From Clostridia bacterium (GTDB taxonomy: Bacteria; Bacillota; Clostridia; Lachnospirales; Anaerotignaceae): a DNA stretch of 64,000 nt. Shown here piece after piece: positions 9,231-17,800 of this stretch (positions are counted from its first letter, which is position 1; the number at the start of each line of letters is the position of its first letter). The DNA is taken from the NCBI GenBank assembly GCA_022786605.1, contig JALFWW010000019.1:62001-126000 (forward strand). The letters run 5' to 3'. Both the position numbers and the translations under genes were made by a program. The notes under the pieces are model-generated. The model was given only the letters and a program-made list of their open reading frames with translations. It searched no databases and had not been told where the DNA came from.

Positions 9231-9540
9231 TCAATACCTTGTGCACTGCCGCCGCATAGGCGTTCCACCGCTCCGTCTGCTTCGCCAGTTCCCCCCTGCC
9301 TGCTTCCGTCAGACGATAATACTTTCTGGTGCGTCCCTCTGCCGCTTCCTCGTAGGATGTGACAAAACCGTCTTTTTCCAGCCCATGAAGTATGGGATAG
9401 AGGGTTCCTGCTTTCAGCCGGAAGGTATCGTCAGAACGAGCCGACAGTGTTTCAATCATTTCGTAGCCATACATGTCTTTTTCTTCCAACAATTTCAAAA
9501 TCAATACGGATGTATTGCCTACACCTTTTTCCTGTGCCAT
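9202..9540 (-). CDS. PadR family transcriptional regulator
   Basis: 112 residues with a winged helix: LILKLLEEKDMYGYEMIETL, KAGTLYPILHGLEKDGFV and the wing EGRTRKYYRLTEAGRGEL, the classic PadR pattern; a short C-terminal helix should mediate dimerisation (PadR subfamily 2 size). GGAGGTG lies 5 bases before the ATG. It is the first gene of a two-gene unit with the SEDS protein and very probably represses its own promoter, which is covered by a long perfect inverted repeat. The inducing signal is unknown; PadR proteins often sense phenolics or envelope-active drugs. Confidence 0.92.
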   Translation of the reverse strand: MAQEKGVGNTSVLILKLLEEKDMYGYEMIETLSARSDDTFRLKAGTLYPILHGLEKDGFVTSYEEAAEGRTRKYYRLTEAGRGELAKQTERWNAYAAAVHKVLNGGACCAGI

Positions 9541-9551
9541 CTTTTCACCTC

Positions 9552-9594
9552 CATATATAGATTATCTATATAATATATCGATAATCTATATATG
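9552..9594. promoter_or_regulatory. PadR operator (perfect 15-bp inverted repeat)
   Basis: CATATATAGATTATC (9552-9566) and its exact reverse complement (9580-9594) are separated by 13 bp. The repeat spans the -10 element and spacer of the padR promoter, the expected place for autorepression. PadR sites are typically long AT-rich dyads of this kind. Confidence 0.85.
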
Positions 9595-9598
9595 TCAA
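9570..9598 (-). promoter_or_regulatory. Sigma-A promoter of padR-SEDS operon
   Basis: TTGACA (9598-9593), 17-bp spacer, TATTAT (9575-9570) on the minus strand, about 30 bp upstream of the padR ATG and inside the inverted repeat. Confidence 0.8.
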
Positions 9599-9609
9599 TA
9601 TATTCAAAA

Positions 9610-9639
9610 TTGAAAACGTATCAAAAGATATGATATAAT
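9610..9639 (+). promoter_or_regulatory. Sigma-A promoter of small conserved gene
   Basis: TTGAAA (9610-9615), 18-bp spacer, TATAAT (9634-9639), 32 bp upstream of the ATG at 9672. It is divergent from the padR promoter with only 11 bp between the -35 boxes, so PadR may affect both. Confidence 0.7.
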
Positions 9640-9671
9640 CTAAAAAAGATGCCTTAGAAAGGAGTGTCCCT

Positions 9672-9908
9672 ATGGTTCGTATGACAAAATGCATCACCGT
9701 ATCCACCGCGGCGGAAAAAGAGCGTATCCTCAACATTCTGGTGGAGCACAACATCCCTTACCGCGTCAAAATGGACAACGTCAATCAAAGCATGTCTTTC
9801 AGCGGCTTTGGCGGTGTCAATTCCGTAAAAATTTCCTATACCTTTTATGTGAAAAAAGATCAGGTGGATGAAGCCCTCTTTCTCATCCGCGGAGGTACGC
9901 TGTCCTGA
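9672..9908 (+). CDS. Small conserved protein of unknown function
   Basis: 78 residues, soluble, no Cys cluster, no signal peptide. An alternating beta/helix pattern (TKCITVSTAAEKERILNILV, then a Gly-rich stretch and two strands ending VDEALFLIRGG) suggests a small ferredoxin-like alpha/beta fold, loosely like DUF2007-type signal proteins; no firm family is recognised. AAAGGAG lies 8 bases before the ATG, and a good promoter precedes it, so it is a real gene. It is transcribed divergently from padR. Confidence 0.65.
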   Translation: MVRMTKCITVSTAAEKERILNILVEHNIPYRVKMDNVNQSMSFSGFGGVNSVKISYTFYVKKDQVDEALFLIRGGTLS

Positions 9909-9961
9909 GAGAGAACAATATCTGTCTTTCATCTGATTTTTCAAAACACACCGATACATAC

Positions 9962-10013
9962 AAAAAGCCGGATTCCTTTTTATTCCAAGGATTCCGGCTT
10001 TCTATGTCTTTTA
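9962..10013. terminator. Bidirectional terminator between convergent genes
   Basis: AAAAGCCGGATTCCTT pairs with AAGGATTCCGGCTTT (one mismatch) around a short T-rich loop. It lies between the small plus-strand gene and trmB and shares the recurrent stem sequence. Confidence 0.75.
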
Positions 10014-10053
10014 AGGAAACAGCCTGAAAAATTTCATGGGTTTTCCATCTTTT

Positions 10054-10716
10054 TTACGCTTCGTCTTTGCTCTGTTCTTCTTCCATGCCGTAACGGGCTT
10101 CCAGACGGTAAATGGGCATCCCCTGAGCAGAGAATTTTTCCTCATACTCAGTCATGATATTGCCTTCATAATCGCTGTTGTGCAGGTCTAAGGAAATGTT
10201 GGACAGTTTCCAGTTATCGGCGCAGAATTCATTGAGGGAGAACTCAAAGAGATTCCGATTGTCTGTCTTGAAGAAGATTTCCCCTTTGTCACCAAAGGCT
10301 TCCCGATAGCTCTGCAAATATCCTCTGTAAGTCAGACGGCGTTTATACTGCCGTTTTTTGGGCCAAGGGTCGCTGAAATTCAGATACAGCCGCTGGAACT
10401 CTCCTACTTCAAAGAAGTCAGACAGTTTTTTGGCGTCATCCCACACCAGCGCCAGATTGGGCAGTTCTTCTGTGGTGCGTCTGGCCGCTACTGCCACAAC
10501 GCTCAGATTCCGTTCAATGCCCACAAAATTGATATGGGGATAAGCTTCGGCGTTTTTGCGGATGAAGCCGCCTTTGCCGCAGCCAATTTCCACATAAATG
10601 GGATTGTCGTTGCCAAAATATTCCCGCCATTTGCCTTTCAGGGCTTCGGCGTTTTTCATCACATGATCGTTCTGGGCAAGTTCTTCCTCTGCCCAAGGTT
10701 TTTTCCGTATTCTCAT
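10054..10716 (-). CDS. trmB: tRNA (guanine-N7-)-methyltransferase
   Basis: 220 residues. Methylates G46 of tRNAs using S-adenosylmethionine in the cytosol. Seen: SAM-binding motif EIGCGKGGFI (about residue 43), PHINFVGIERNLS, and the family block LYLNFSDPWPKKRQYKRRLT, followed by KTDNRNLFEFS. All are diagnostic of TrmB and the length is standard. The C-terminus ends in a short acidic tail. It has its own promoter just upstream and is followed by the uncharacterised intergenic stretch to the 9962-10013 terminator. Confidence 0.96.
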   Translation of the reverse strand: MRIRKKPWAEEELAQNDHVMKNAEALKGKWREYFGNDNPIYVEIGCGKGGFIRKNAEAYPHINFVGIERNLSVVAVAARRTTEELPNLALVWDDAKKLSDFFEVGEFQRLYLNFSDPWPKKRQYKRRLTYRGYLQSYREAFGDKGEIFFKTDNRNLFEFSLNEFCADNWKLSNISLDLHNSDYEGNIMTEYEEKFSAQGMPIYRLEARYGMEEEQSKDEA

Positions 10717-10752
10717 GATGTTGCTCCTTTTTCTCAGTTTCGCATTGTATTT

Positions 10753-10781
10753 ATCATACTATCGAAACGAAAATTCCGCAA
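10753..10781 (-). promoter_or_regulatory. Sigma-A promoter of trmB
   Basis: TTGCGG (10781-10776), 17-bp spacer, TATGAT (10758-10753) on the minus strand, 37 bp before the ATG, between the upstream gene's stop and trmB. Confidence 0.65.
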
Positions 10782-10798
10782 CGGTTTTTTGGAAGTTC

Positions 10799-12052
10799 TT
10801 AACGGGAAAGATGCCCAATCCAGTACCCCATATTCTTTTGCCCCGGCAGAGGACGAAATTCCGTAAAACCAAGCCCTTCTGCCCGCCGGCGTGCACCGCT
10901 GTCATAGCTGTCCGGCAGACCGATTTCCATGCCTTCTTCCCCTTGCCGCAGAATGAGATGCCCATAACGGTGGTAGCACAGCAGGAAAAAGAAATCCCTC
11001 TGCCTCTGGGAAGGGATTTCCCCGAAATAAAGGAGTTCTTTCAGAGAAATGCAAATCCACGGCGTTCCATCACCAAAAGGCGTCATGCGGCGGTTGCCCG
11101 CAAAGAAATCCCATTCCACTTCGGTTTCTGGTTCCTGCATTTCCTCTACTTTTTCCTCACATACTTCCGCCTGCTGTGTTTCCATATGTAGGTTTTCTTT
11201 CTGGTTTTCCTCTGGTGCTGGCTCATCCGCCTCCACCCAGGAAACCCGTTCCTGTTCTTTTGGCGGTTCTTCTTTCTTGATGATCTCTATGGGAACTTCC
11301 AGACAATCCTTTCCATTCTTTGCGGCTTCCACAGACTTTTTCCCCAGTATCCTTGCGCTTTCCTCCGCTGTCAGGATGCCCATTTCCTCCAGTTCTGCCA
11401 TTTCCTGACGGAATTTTTTCAGCAAGCCACGGAAATTTCCATGATAAGAAAAGTCCGGCTGTTCCTTCACTGGTGCTGCCTGCTGGGCGACCTCCGATGT
11501 TTCTTCTTTTCTTTCCACTTTAGGTTCCGGCTCTTGCTGTGGTAATTCAATGACCTGTGCGGTTTCCATTTTCTCTTCTTTTATAGGGCGTTCCAGCACA
11601 GCCGTTTCCGCCGCCTGCAAAACAGGTTCCTCCTCCAAAGGAGAAAACAGGGCCCGCCACTGTCGTTTTTCTCCTACATAAGCGGTCAAAGGCGCGGACA
11701 GGCTGTTTCCCGTTTCCGTTGCCACCGTAACGCCGAACAAATCCTCAACGCAATAACCGCCGCCTAATGCGTCCGGGTCAAAATCCCATGCCATTTCTCC
11801 GTGCCCCTGTTTGTTCACCGCCAAACTACCCCAGCTAATCCCCTTGCATTCTCCATCCTTTGCCAAAAGCCCATAGACCTGATACTGTCCATGGATGAGG
11901 GGGCGCAGTCCTTCCACAGCCACCGTCAGTTTCCCCTGCCCGTTTTTGATTTCCAGAATACAACTGCCCCAAGGACCTCGGCTGCCCATGCCATAGCCTG
12001 CCGTTTCCTGCCGCAACATCAGATACACTTTATCATATCGCCGTTGATACAC
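10799..12052 (-). CDS. Uncharacterised conserved protein with Glu-rich linker
   Basis: 417 residues, no signal peptide or membrane segment. Three parts can be seen: an N-terminal domain of about 135 residues rich in strands (GSCILEIKNGQGKLTVAVEG ... YQVYGLLAKDGE), a long acidic Glu/Gln/Pro-rich linker (about 140-320) and a C-terminal domain of about 95 residues with many aromatics (GDGTPWICISLKELLYFGEI ... NMGYWIGHLSR). I do not recognise a named family; similar architectures occur in clostridial proteins of unknown function. Start is GTG at 12052 with AAGGGGAG 7 bases upstream. It sits between a dispersed repeat and trmB. Confidence 0.7.
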   Translation of the reverse strand: MYQRRYDKVYLMLRQETAGYGMGSRGPWGSCILEIKNGQGKLTVAVEGLRPLIHGQYQVYGLLAKDGECKGISWGSLAVNKQGHGEMAWDFDPDALGGGYCVEDLFGVTVATETGNSLSAPLTAYVGEKRQWRALFSPLEEEPVLQAAETAVLERPIKEEKMETAQVIELPQQEPEPKVERKEETSEVAQQAAPVKEQPDFSYHGNFRGLLKKFRQEMAELEEMGILTAEESARILGKKSVEAAKNGKDCLEVPIEIIKKEEPPKEQERVSWVEADEPAPEENQKENLHMETQQAEVCEEKVEEMQEPETEVEWDFFAGNRRMTPFGDGTPWICISLKELLYFGEIPSQRQRDFFFLLCYHRYGHLILRQGEEGMEIGLPDSYDSGARRRAEGLGFTEFRPLPGQKNMGYWIGHLSR

Positions 12053-12129
12053 GTTTCTTCTCCCCTTTGCTTGTCTTTCCGATACAGTCTATGCCAGGGG
12101 AAAAGAAAAAAGAACGAAAAAAGGCTGTA

Positions 12130-12309
12130 TAAAAGCAGATTCCACTTAAGAAAGCATTGTTCTTTCTTGATTTCTTAAGCGGTATCGCGATGACTATCTT
12201 TTAGAAAAAACATACAAAATAAAATCTCAGAAAAAATAAGCAAGCCGAAATCCTTAGGAAACAAAGGATTCCAGCTTGCTTTGTTTTCTTATGAAGATGC
12301 CCCTAACAG
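12130..12309 (-). repeat. Dispersed hairpin repeat, copy 1 (long form)
   Basis: Read on the minus strand it starts TTAGGGGCATCTTCATAAG, then AAAACAAAG, then the hairpin AAGCTGGAATCCTT / AAGGATTTCGGCTTG, then GATTTTATTTTG and a second dyad built on CTTAAGAAA / TTTCTTAAG. The same order of blocks recurs at 14729, 23961, 29397/30166 and 46129. The first hairpin also works as terminator of the CYTH gene upstream. Confidence 0.8.
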
Positions 12310-12317
12310 CCCTTTTC

Positions 12318-12782
12318 TCATTCCTGTTCTTTCGGTATGCCGTATAAAGACAGACTGGTGTTTTTATACCGATGGTCAAAAGATACATCTTTCCCAAACC
12401 AGAAAGGCGGCTCATAGACTTCCGCTTCCTCCAGTGTGGGAAACTCCACTTCTGTGGTTATCAGCCCTGCCAGTTTTCCTTCGTATACATCCACTTCCGC
12501 CGTCAAACCATCTTCCAAAGGCACCAGATACCGCACTTTTTCCACAGCGGGGCTTTCCGCCTTTGTCAGCAGATGGTCATATTCCTCTTTGGTGATATCC
12601 AGTTCAAATTCCTCTTTCGCCAGCAGTCCTTTTCCTTTTACGGTCAAAATATAACGGTCATCCCACTGCCGCAGCCGAATGGTGGGGGACATGCTGATAT
12701 AACACTGGGAAATTTTCCGCGCGGGAAAATCCGCCAGAGAAAAAGGCACTTCCTTGGTCAAAAACTTCCGTTCGATTTCCAT
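12318..12782 (-). CDS. CYTH domain protein (triphosphate tunnel metalloenzyme)
   Basis: 154 residues forming a single CYTH domain. The N-terminus is MEIERKFL, the ExExK motif of the tunnel fold, followed by strands with RLRQWDDRYILTVKGKG, FELDITKEEY, EVDVYEGKLAGLITTEVEF and a C-terminal DHRYKN; these basic and acidic residues line the tunnel and bind triphosphate and metal. Family activities include inorganic triphosphatase and thiamine triphosphatase; the size fits the short bacterial type. AAGGAGG lies 6 bases before the ATG. An upstream in-frame extension would overlap the divergent DJ-1 gene and was not used. Confidence 0.88.
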   Translation of the reverse strand: MEIERKFLTKEVPFSLADFPARKISQCYISMSPTIRLRQWDDRYILTVKGKGLLAKEEFELDITKEEYDHLLTKAESPAVEKVRYLVPLEDGLTAEVDVYEGKLAGLITTEVEFPTLEEAEVYEPPFWFGKDVSFDHRYKNTSLSLYGIPKEQE

Positions 12783-12863
12783 AACACGCCTCCTTTTCCC
12801 CTTAGGATACCCTCTCAGAACCCACCCTGTCAATCCATTTGGGATTCCCTTCTTTTTGTTCCA

Positions 12864-12892
12864 TTGAAAAAAACCAAAAAAACGCATATAAT
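12864..12892 (+). promoter_or_regulatory. Sigma-A promoter of DJ-1/PfpI gene
   Basis: TTGAAA (12864-12869), 17-bp spacer, TATAAT (12887-12892); the ATG follows 64 bp later at 12956. Confidence 0.85.
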
Positions 12893-12955
12893 AAAACAGT
12901 AAGCAAAAAACAACATTTGGCTTTGCCAAGAAACATACACGGAGGTGTTTTCCAC

Positions 12956-13504
12956 ATGAAAAAAGCATTGATTTTTCTGGCGGAAGGCTTCGAGGAAATG
13001 GAAGCCGTAACCCCATTGGATCTCCTGCGCAGAGCAGGCATAGACGCGAAATTCGTTTCCCTTGCCGGCACACTGGCTGTGACCGGTTCTCACGGCATCA
13101 CCTATCAGGCGGACATGCTCTTTGACCAAAGCGTAGCAGAAGAAGCGGATATGCTGATCCTGCCCGGCGGTATGCCCGGCTCTCAGTATTTGCAGGACAA
13201 CGAAGCTTTGGGCAAACTGCTGCTGAAGTTCCACACAGAAGGCAAATTTGTCTGCGCCATCTGCGCCGCTCCTATGGTACTGGGACATCTGGGCATTTTG
13301 CGGGGCAAAAAAGCCACCATCTATCCCGGTATGGAAGATCGCCTGACAGGCGCCACACCTGTTGCTGAAAAAGTATGCCGTGACGGCAATATCATTACCG
13401 GCAGAGGTCCCGGCGCCGCTGTACCTTTTGCCCTGACACTCATTGGGGCTCTGGCAGGACAGGAAACCGCTGATAAGATCAAAGGTGATATTGTGTTTGA
13501 CTAA
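12956..13504 (+). CDS. DJ-1/PfpI family protein (YajL/ThiJ-like)
   Basis: 182 residues. Opens MKKALIFLAEGFEEMEAVTP, with the conserved Glu of the DJ-1 active site, and has the nucleophile elbow FVCAICAAP containing the reactive cysteine, then GRGPGAAVPFAL. These are the hallmarks of the DJ-1/YajL subfamily, described as oxidative-stress chaperones or glyoxalase/deglycase-like enzymes; the exact activity cannot be told. GGAGGTG precedes the ATG. Its 3' end overlaps the convergent gene at 13479-13898 by 26 bp. Confidence 0.93.
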   Translation: MKKALIFLAEGFEEMEAVTPLDLLRRAGIDAKFVSLAGTLAVTGSHGITYQADMLFDQSVAEEADMLILPGGMPGSQYLQDNEALGKLLLKFHTEGKFVCAICAAPMVLGHLGILRGKKATIYPGMEDRLTGATPVAEKVCRDGNIITGRGPGAAVPFALTLIGALAGQETADKIKGDIVFD

Positions 13505-13898
13505 GATCCACAGCGGAAAACAACTGGGACAGACACTTACCCCGACAGGGATTCAGCCCCGTCCTCTCTGCCGCCTGCTCCACCTGTTCCAAGTCTAAAT
13601 CGTAGATGTAAGAAATCTGCGCAGGTGTATAAGCGGCAGGCAAACCACAGCTGAGTTCCCGCTGAAACATCCGGCAAATGACACTGTCACCCTTTTGGAG
13701 CAGTGAAAGGAACTGACTCCTTGTGATGCCCTTGGTCAGGGCTGTTTCCAGCAGACCCTCCGCCTGTTCTTTTGATAATTGCAGGCAGGACAGCATCTGC
13801 GCCAGATCATAAGGCTCCTGTCTGGTTTTCAGTATCAGGTCTGCCATGGTCAGGCGGGACATGATCTCCCGCTCATAATACTCCAGAAATGTTGCCAT
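13479..13898 (-). CDS. Small helical protein of unknown function
   Basis: 139 residues, mostly alpha-helical, soluble. Contains PYDLAQMLSCLQLSKEQAEG and a C-terminal motif YTPAQISYIYDLDLEQVEQA that looks like a helix-turn-helix-style or ankyrin-like helix pair, plus three cysteines; no family recognised. GGGGAGGG lies 4 bases before the ATG. The next gene on the other strand (DUF6648-like) starts 82 bp away divergently, and the 3' end runs 26 bp into the DJ-1 gene, so the two convergent messages would be antisense at their ends. Coding status is likely but not certain. Confidence 0.6.
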   Translation of the reverse strand: MATFLEYYEREIMSRLTMADLILKTRQEPYDLAQMLSCLQLSKEQAEGLLETALTKGITRSQFLSLLQKGDSVICRMFQRELSCGLPAAYTPAQISYIYDLDLEQVEQAAERTGLNPCRGKCLSQLFSAVDLSQTQYHL

Positions 13899-13980
13899 AA
13901 AACCCTCCCCTTTTTTTGTCCATTGTAACAGGACAGGAGAGGTCACACCATAGGGAATGGCTGGGAAAGAGGTTGGATTC

Positions 13981-14502
13981 ATGAACGCCATACAAAAATA
14001 TTTCAAATACCGCCAAAGTTTGATCGACCAGTATGCCAAAGGCGATATGACCAAACGGGAATATTTGCAGCGCAATTACGAAGCCGTCATCTACGGCGAC
14101 ATCGGCCCCTTTCGCAACATGGATACTTTGGAAAAAGCATTGTTCAACTATCAGTATTACAACGCGCTGGCGAAGGAAATGAAAACCGTCAGCACCACCC
14201 GTGATATGGATTATGAACTAAAACGGGATTATATGGAAAAGAGCAATTACTATTACAGCAAAAAAGACAAAGCCACCCTGACAGCCCTGCGGATGCTGGA
14301 CTATAAAGGGGTGGAAGCCTATTTCATCAAAATCCGCAGCAAATTCCTCAAAGGAAAGCTCTTTGAAATCGTCATTGCTGACGAAGGCATCATCCTCCAC
14401 TCCACCAGCACACTGATTCTGAAGTGTCTGCGGGAAGAAGGGGTGTTTCAGGAAGAAAGCCGGAAATCCGTCATTGACGATTATGTGAATCGGCGGTATT
14501 GA
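13981..14502 (+). CDS. DUF6648-like conserved protein
   Basis: 173 residues, soluble. N-terminal block NAIQKYFKYRQSLIDQYAKG followed by DMTKREYLQRNYEAV and LEKALFNYQYYNALAKEM resembles the clostridial DUF6648 family of unknown function; the C-terminal half (KGVEAYFIKIRSKFLKGKLF) is more variable. Start chosen at 13981 because GAGGT sits 7 bases upstream; an in-frame ATG at 13957 lacks a good site. A terminator follows 60 bp after the stop. Confidence 0.72.
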   Translation: MNAIQKYFKYRQSLIDQYAKGDMTKREYLQRNYEAVIYGDIGPFRNMDTLEKALFNYQYYNALAKEMKTVSTTRDMDYELKRDYMEKSNYYYSKKDKATLTALRMLDYKGVEAYFIKIRSKFLKGKLFEIVIADEGIILHSTSTLILKCLREEGVFQEESRKSVIDDYVNRRY

Positions 14503-14562
14503 ACAATCAAGAATAAAAAACCATAAAATAAGATTGACCTGCGAAAATCAGGCTTTTCAAGT

Positions 14563-14591
14563 GCAGCAGTTTCAAACTGCTGCGTTTTTTA
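14563..14591 (+). terminator. Intrinsic terminator after DUF6648-like gene
   Basis: GCAGCAGTTT pairs with AAACTGCTGC around a 1- to 3-base loop region and is followed by GTTTTTT. The rest of the 394-bp gap to the surface-protein gene holds repeat copy 2 and nothing else recognised. Confidence 0.8.
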
Positions 14592-14728
14592 TGGTCAAAA
14601 GATGAAAAACGTCTTTTCCCCTTAGCCATCATATTGTTTCCAGAAATTTCACCCAAGTGATTCGCAAACCTTTCCAAAGATTTTTCCACTCATTTTCCGT
14701 ACAAACCATAAAAAACCAATACCTACAA

Positions 14729-14886
14729 AGGAAGCTTCATCAGAAAACAAAGGAAGCTGAAATCCTTATCATACAGAGGATTTCAGCTTCCTTATTTTTT
14801 CTATGATTTTATCTGGTTTTTCTCCTAAAGCTCACTGTCGCAGTGCCCCTTAAGAACTCAAGAAAAAGAAACGCAATGTTCTCTTT
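14729..14886 (+). repeat. Dispersed hairpin repeat, copy 2 (long form)
   Basis: Blocks in order: AGGAAGCTTCATCAGAAAAC, AAAGG, hairpin AAGCTGAAATCCTT / AGGATTTCAGCTT, GATTTTATCTGG, then CCCCTTAAGAACTCAAGAAA. Left flank is more diverged than in other copies. It lies 11 bp beyond the stop of the surface-protein gene and, read on the minus strand, its hairpin may terminate that transcript. Confidence 0.75.
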
Positions 14887-14896
14887 TTACCCGTCA

Positions 14897-17800
14897 TTAT
14901 TTAAGTTCTGTCCAGTTTTCAACACCATTTGTCAGCGCGTAATCATGCGCGTTTGTGGCTTCCATGATCTGATAGTAAGCCCAATGATTTACTGGCAGAT
15001 CAGGGAACATGCGCAGTGCGTCTTTATGCTGATCTACATACGCTTTGTCCGCGGAACGTCCAAGCATCTGATTGGTAATGGTAGTAACTTCCGCACGAGT
15101 AATATTATTGTTGGGACGGAATGTTCCATCCTCATAACCAGCGATCCACCCATACTGAATGGAGCCTACTACCTGGTCATAGAACCAGTCATCCGTCGTC
15201 ACATCTGAGAAAACATTTTCGCCAGACACTGCCCCATTTGTAAAGCGCATTGCGATTGCTGTAAATTCTGCGCGAGTGATGGGACGATCCGGAGCAAACT
15301 GATTATTTCCAACACCGGTTACAATGCCCAGAGATGCCAGTGTATTGACTGCCTTTGCATACCAAGCGTTTGCAGGAACGTCAACAAAGGAAACGGTAGT
15401 GGGTACATCTTTGTTCAGCAGCAGACTATAGAACATCTGTGCCACTTCCGCTCTGGTCATATGATTGTTCGGTCCAAAGAATCCTGTTTCATAGCCATTG
15501 AGATAAACATTATGATCCTTTGTATTGAGCAGGCTGGAAACGCCGGTATCCTCAGGAAGCAGTTCTGCATCTTTGCTCCATTTCGCATACAGCACCACAA
15601 CACTGCTGTTTACATAGATATCATCTGTAACACGTTCTGTCAGATCATCGTTTTTGTACCAGCCCTTAAATGTATAACCTTCACGAACAGGCACAGGCAA
15701 GTCTTCATACTTCTTGGTCCATGTTCTTCTATAGTATTCGGAGTCGATCTTTTCACCGCCGTTTGTATCATAACGCAGGGTATATTTTCTGGAGCTGCCG
15801 CCGCCGGAACCACCGCCGGAACCGTCAGAATAACTCTGCCAGAAACGATAGGTACAATCGGAAGATGTTGTTTGATCCGCGGCAAGTGCCTTTACATCCC
15901 AAACCTTCTGATCGCCGTCAATGATACCTTCATCGGAAAGAACGCCACGGAAACTGATTTGAATCTGACTGCCTGCTTCCATTGTATTGAAAGCCGCTGT
16001 CAGTTCGTTTCCGCCGATGGATGCTTCATTGACAATCCTGCCGGTTTTGCTGCTGACCTCAGGGTCTGCGATGGTAACAAAATCACCCGTAACAATTTCA
16101 GGATCAGCCGCAAAGGACATATTCTCCGGCAATGCTACAGAGAGATCAATGTTCTCAGACAGAGCGCCAGTGTCCCCTTCAAAACGAACTGTGGTTTTGA
16201 TGTAGTATTCATCGCCCTTGTTGGAAGCCTGAGGATGCTGTCCCGCCACAGGTGCCTGGAAAGCAACTGCTTCCAAAGGCGCTGTATCATCTTCGGATTC
16301 TGTGTCATCTGCAGGTACACGGTCTGCTGCCGGTACCGCTGCAGGTTCGTCAAAGTCAGCCGCCGCTTCCGCAGGGATGCTTGTCATATCTTCTTCATAT
16401 GGTGTGTCATTGTTTTCCACTGCTGTGGAAACGCCAGCAGGCAATTTTGTGATGTTGTCCGCGACACAGCCAGCTTTGGTAAATTCATCCGCAATCCAGC
16501 CACCGATCTTATCATCGGTCACAGTCAGTGTCACTGTGCTCTGCACTTCCTTAGGTATGCCGACAAACATATCTGTTAAAACACTCTGATCTGTAATACC
16601 GGTGATGCCGGAGAAATCCAATGTTGTCAAACTTTTATTGCTGCTGCCAAACATTCTGGAAGCCTTCTGCAGACTGCTGAAATCAGCTCCTGCAAAAGAA
16701 ACTGTAGTGATACGGCTTTGGCTGCTAAACATGCCGGAAATGTCTGTCACGCCGCCAAGACCAGTCCAGCCGCTGAATTCCACCATACTGTAGGTGAGCT
16801 CACGCAGCTCAGAAAGGTCCTGAGGAAGGTCATTCAAGTTCCAGTTTTTCGCGCTGAATTCGCTGGTAGGAATAGCGGTCCATGGATAAGCGAAGTTTTC
16901 CGGCGCACTTGTCAGGAAATTCTCCGTGGTGACATTCCAGTCATCAATGATAAACTTCACGTCCTTCGGATAAGGGTCGCTGTAGTTCCCCCAAAGGGAG
17001 CCGTTCCCCATCGGGCTGGATAAGGAATAGTTATTCATACCATCCAGATTCCACGCGGGCATACGGAATTCTTTCAGATTGCCCAGAGCCCAGAATGCGT
17101 ACGCAAAAGCCATATCCTCAAAGTTCGCTTTGCTGGGCAGGCTCATCTTCTCCAGATTGGAACAATTACTAAATACGCTCATTACATCCCCCAGGGAGGG
17201 TGTTGTCCATCCGCTCAAATCCATTTCTGTCAGGGATTTGCAGTTCTGGAATGCATTATAAAAGTTATTCAGACTGGGCAGATTCCAATCGCCTACGACG
17301 ATATCCTGCAAAACAGTACAATCCGCAAAAATATAGTCCATTTTTGTAACCTTTGTAGGATTCCAGTCGGAAATATCCACTGCCGGCAGGCTGGAGCACT
17401 GATAGAAAAATGCCTCCAAATCGACAACTTCAGGCAGTGACCATCCTTCCATATCCACAGAAGTCAAATTGCTGCATCCGCGGAACATACTGTTGGCTGC
17501 TGTAACCTTGCTCACATCCCAGCCGCTGAGTTTTGCGCTGGGCATGGATGAACAATTCTGGAACATAAAAGCAATGTTGGTCAACACAGGCGTATTCCAA
17601 GTGCTCAAATCTACAGCGCCCAGATTCTTACAGCCGTTAAACATACTTTTGGCATTGACAAGGGCAGACAGATCCTGGTTCGCGAAATCAGGCAATTCTG
17701 TCAGACCAGCGCAGTAGAACATGCCGTCCGCATCCTGCAGAGTGCTTGTGTCAAAGTTTCCATTGAAGTTCACTTTTGCAAGTGTGGAGTTCCATCCGTT

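Noticed and set aside
12318..13073. Long form (251 codons) of the CYTH gene
   Set aside because: The extra 97 N-terminal codons overlap the divergent DJ-1 gene and its promoter; ExExK and a good ribosome binding site mark the start at 12782.
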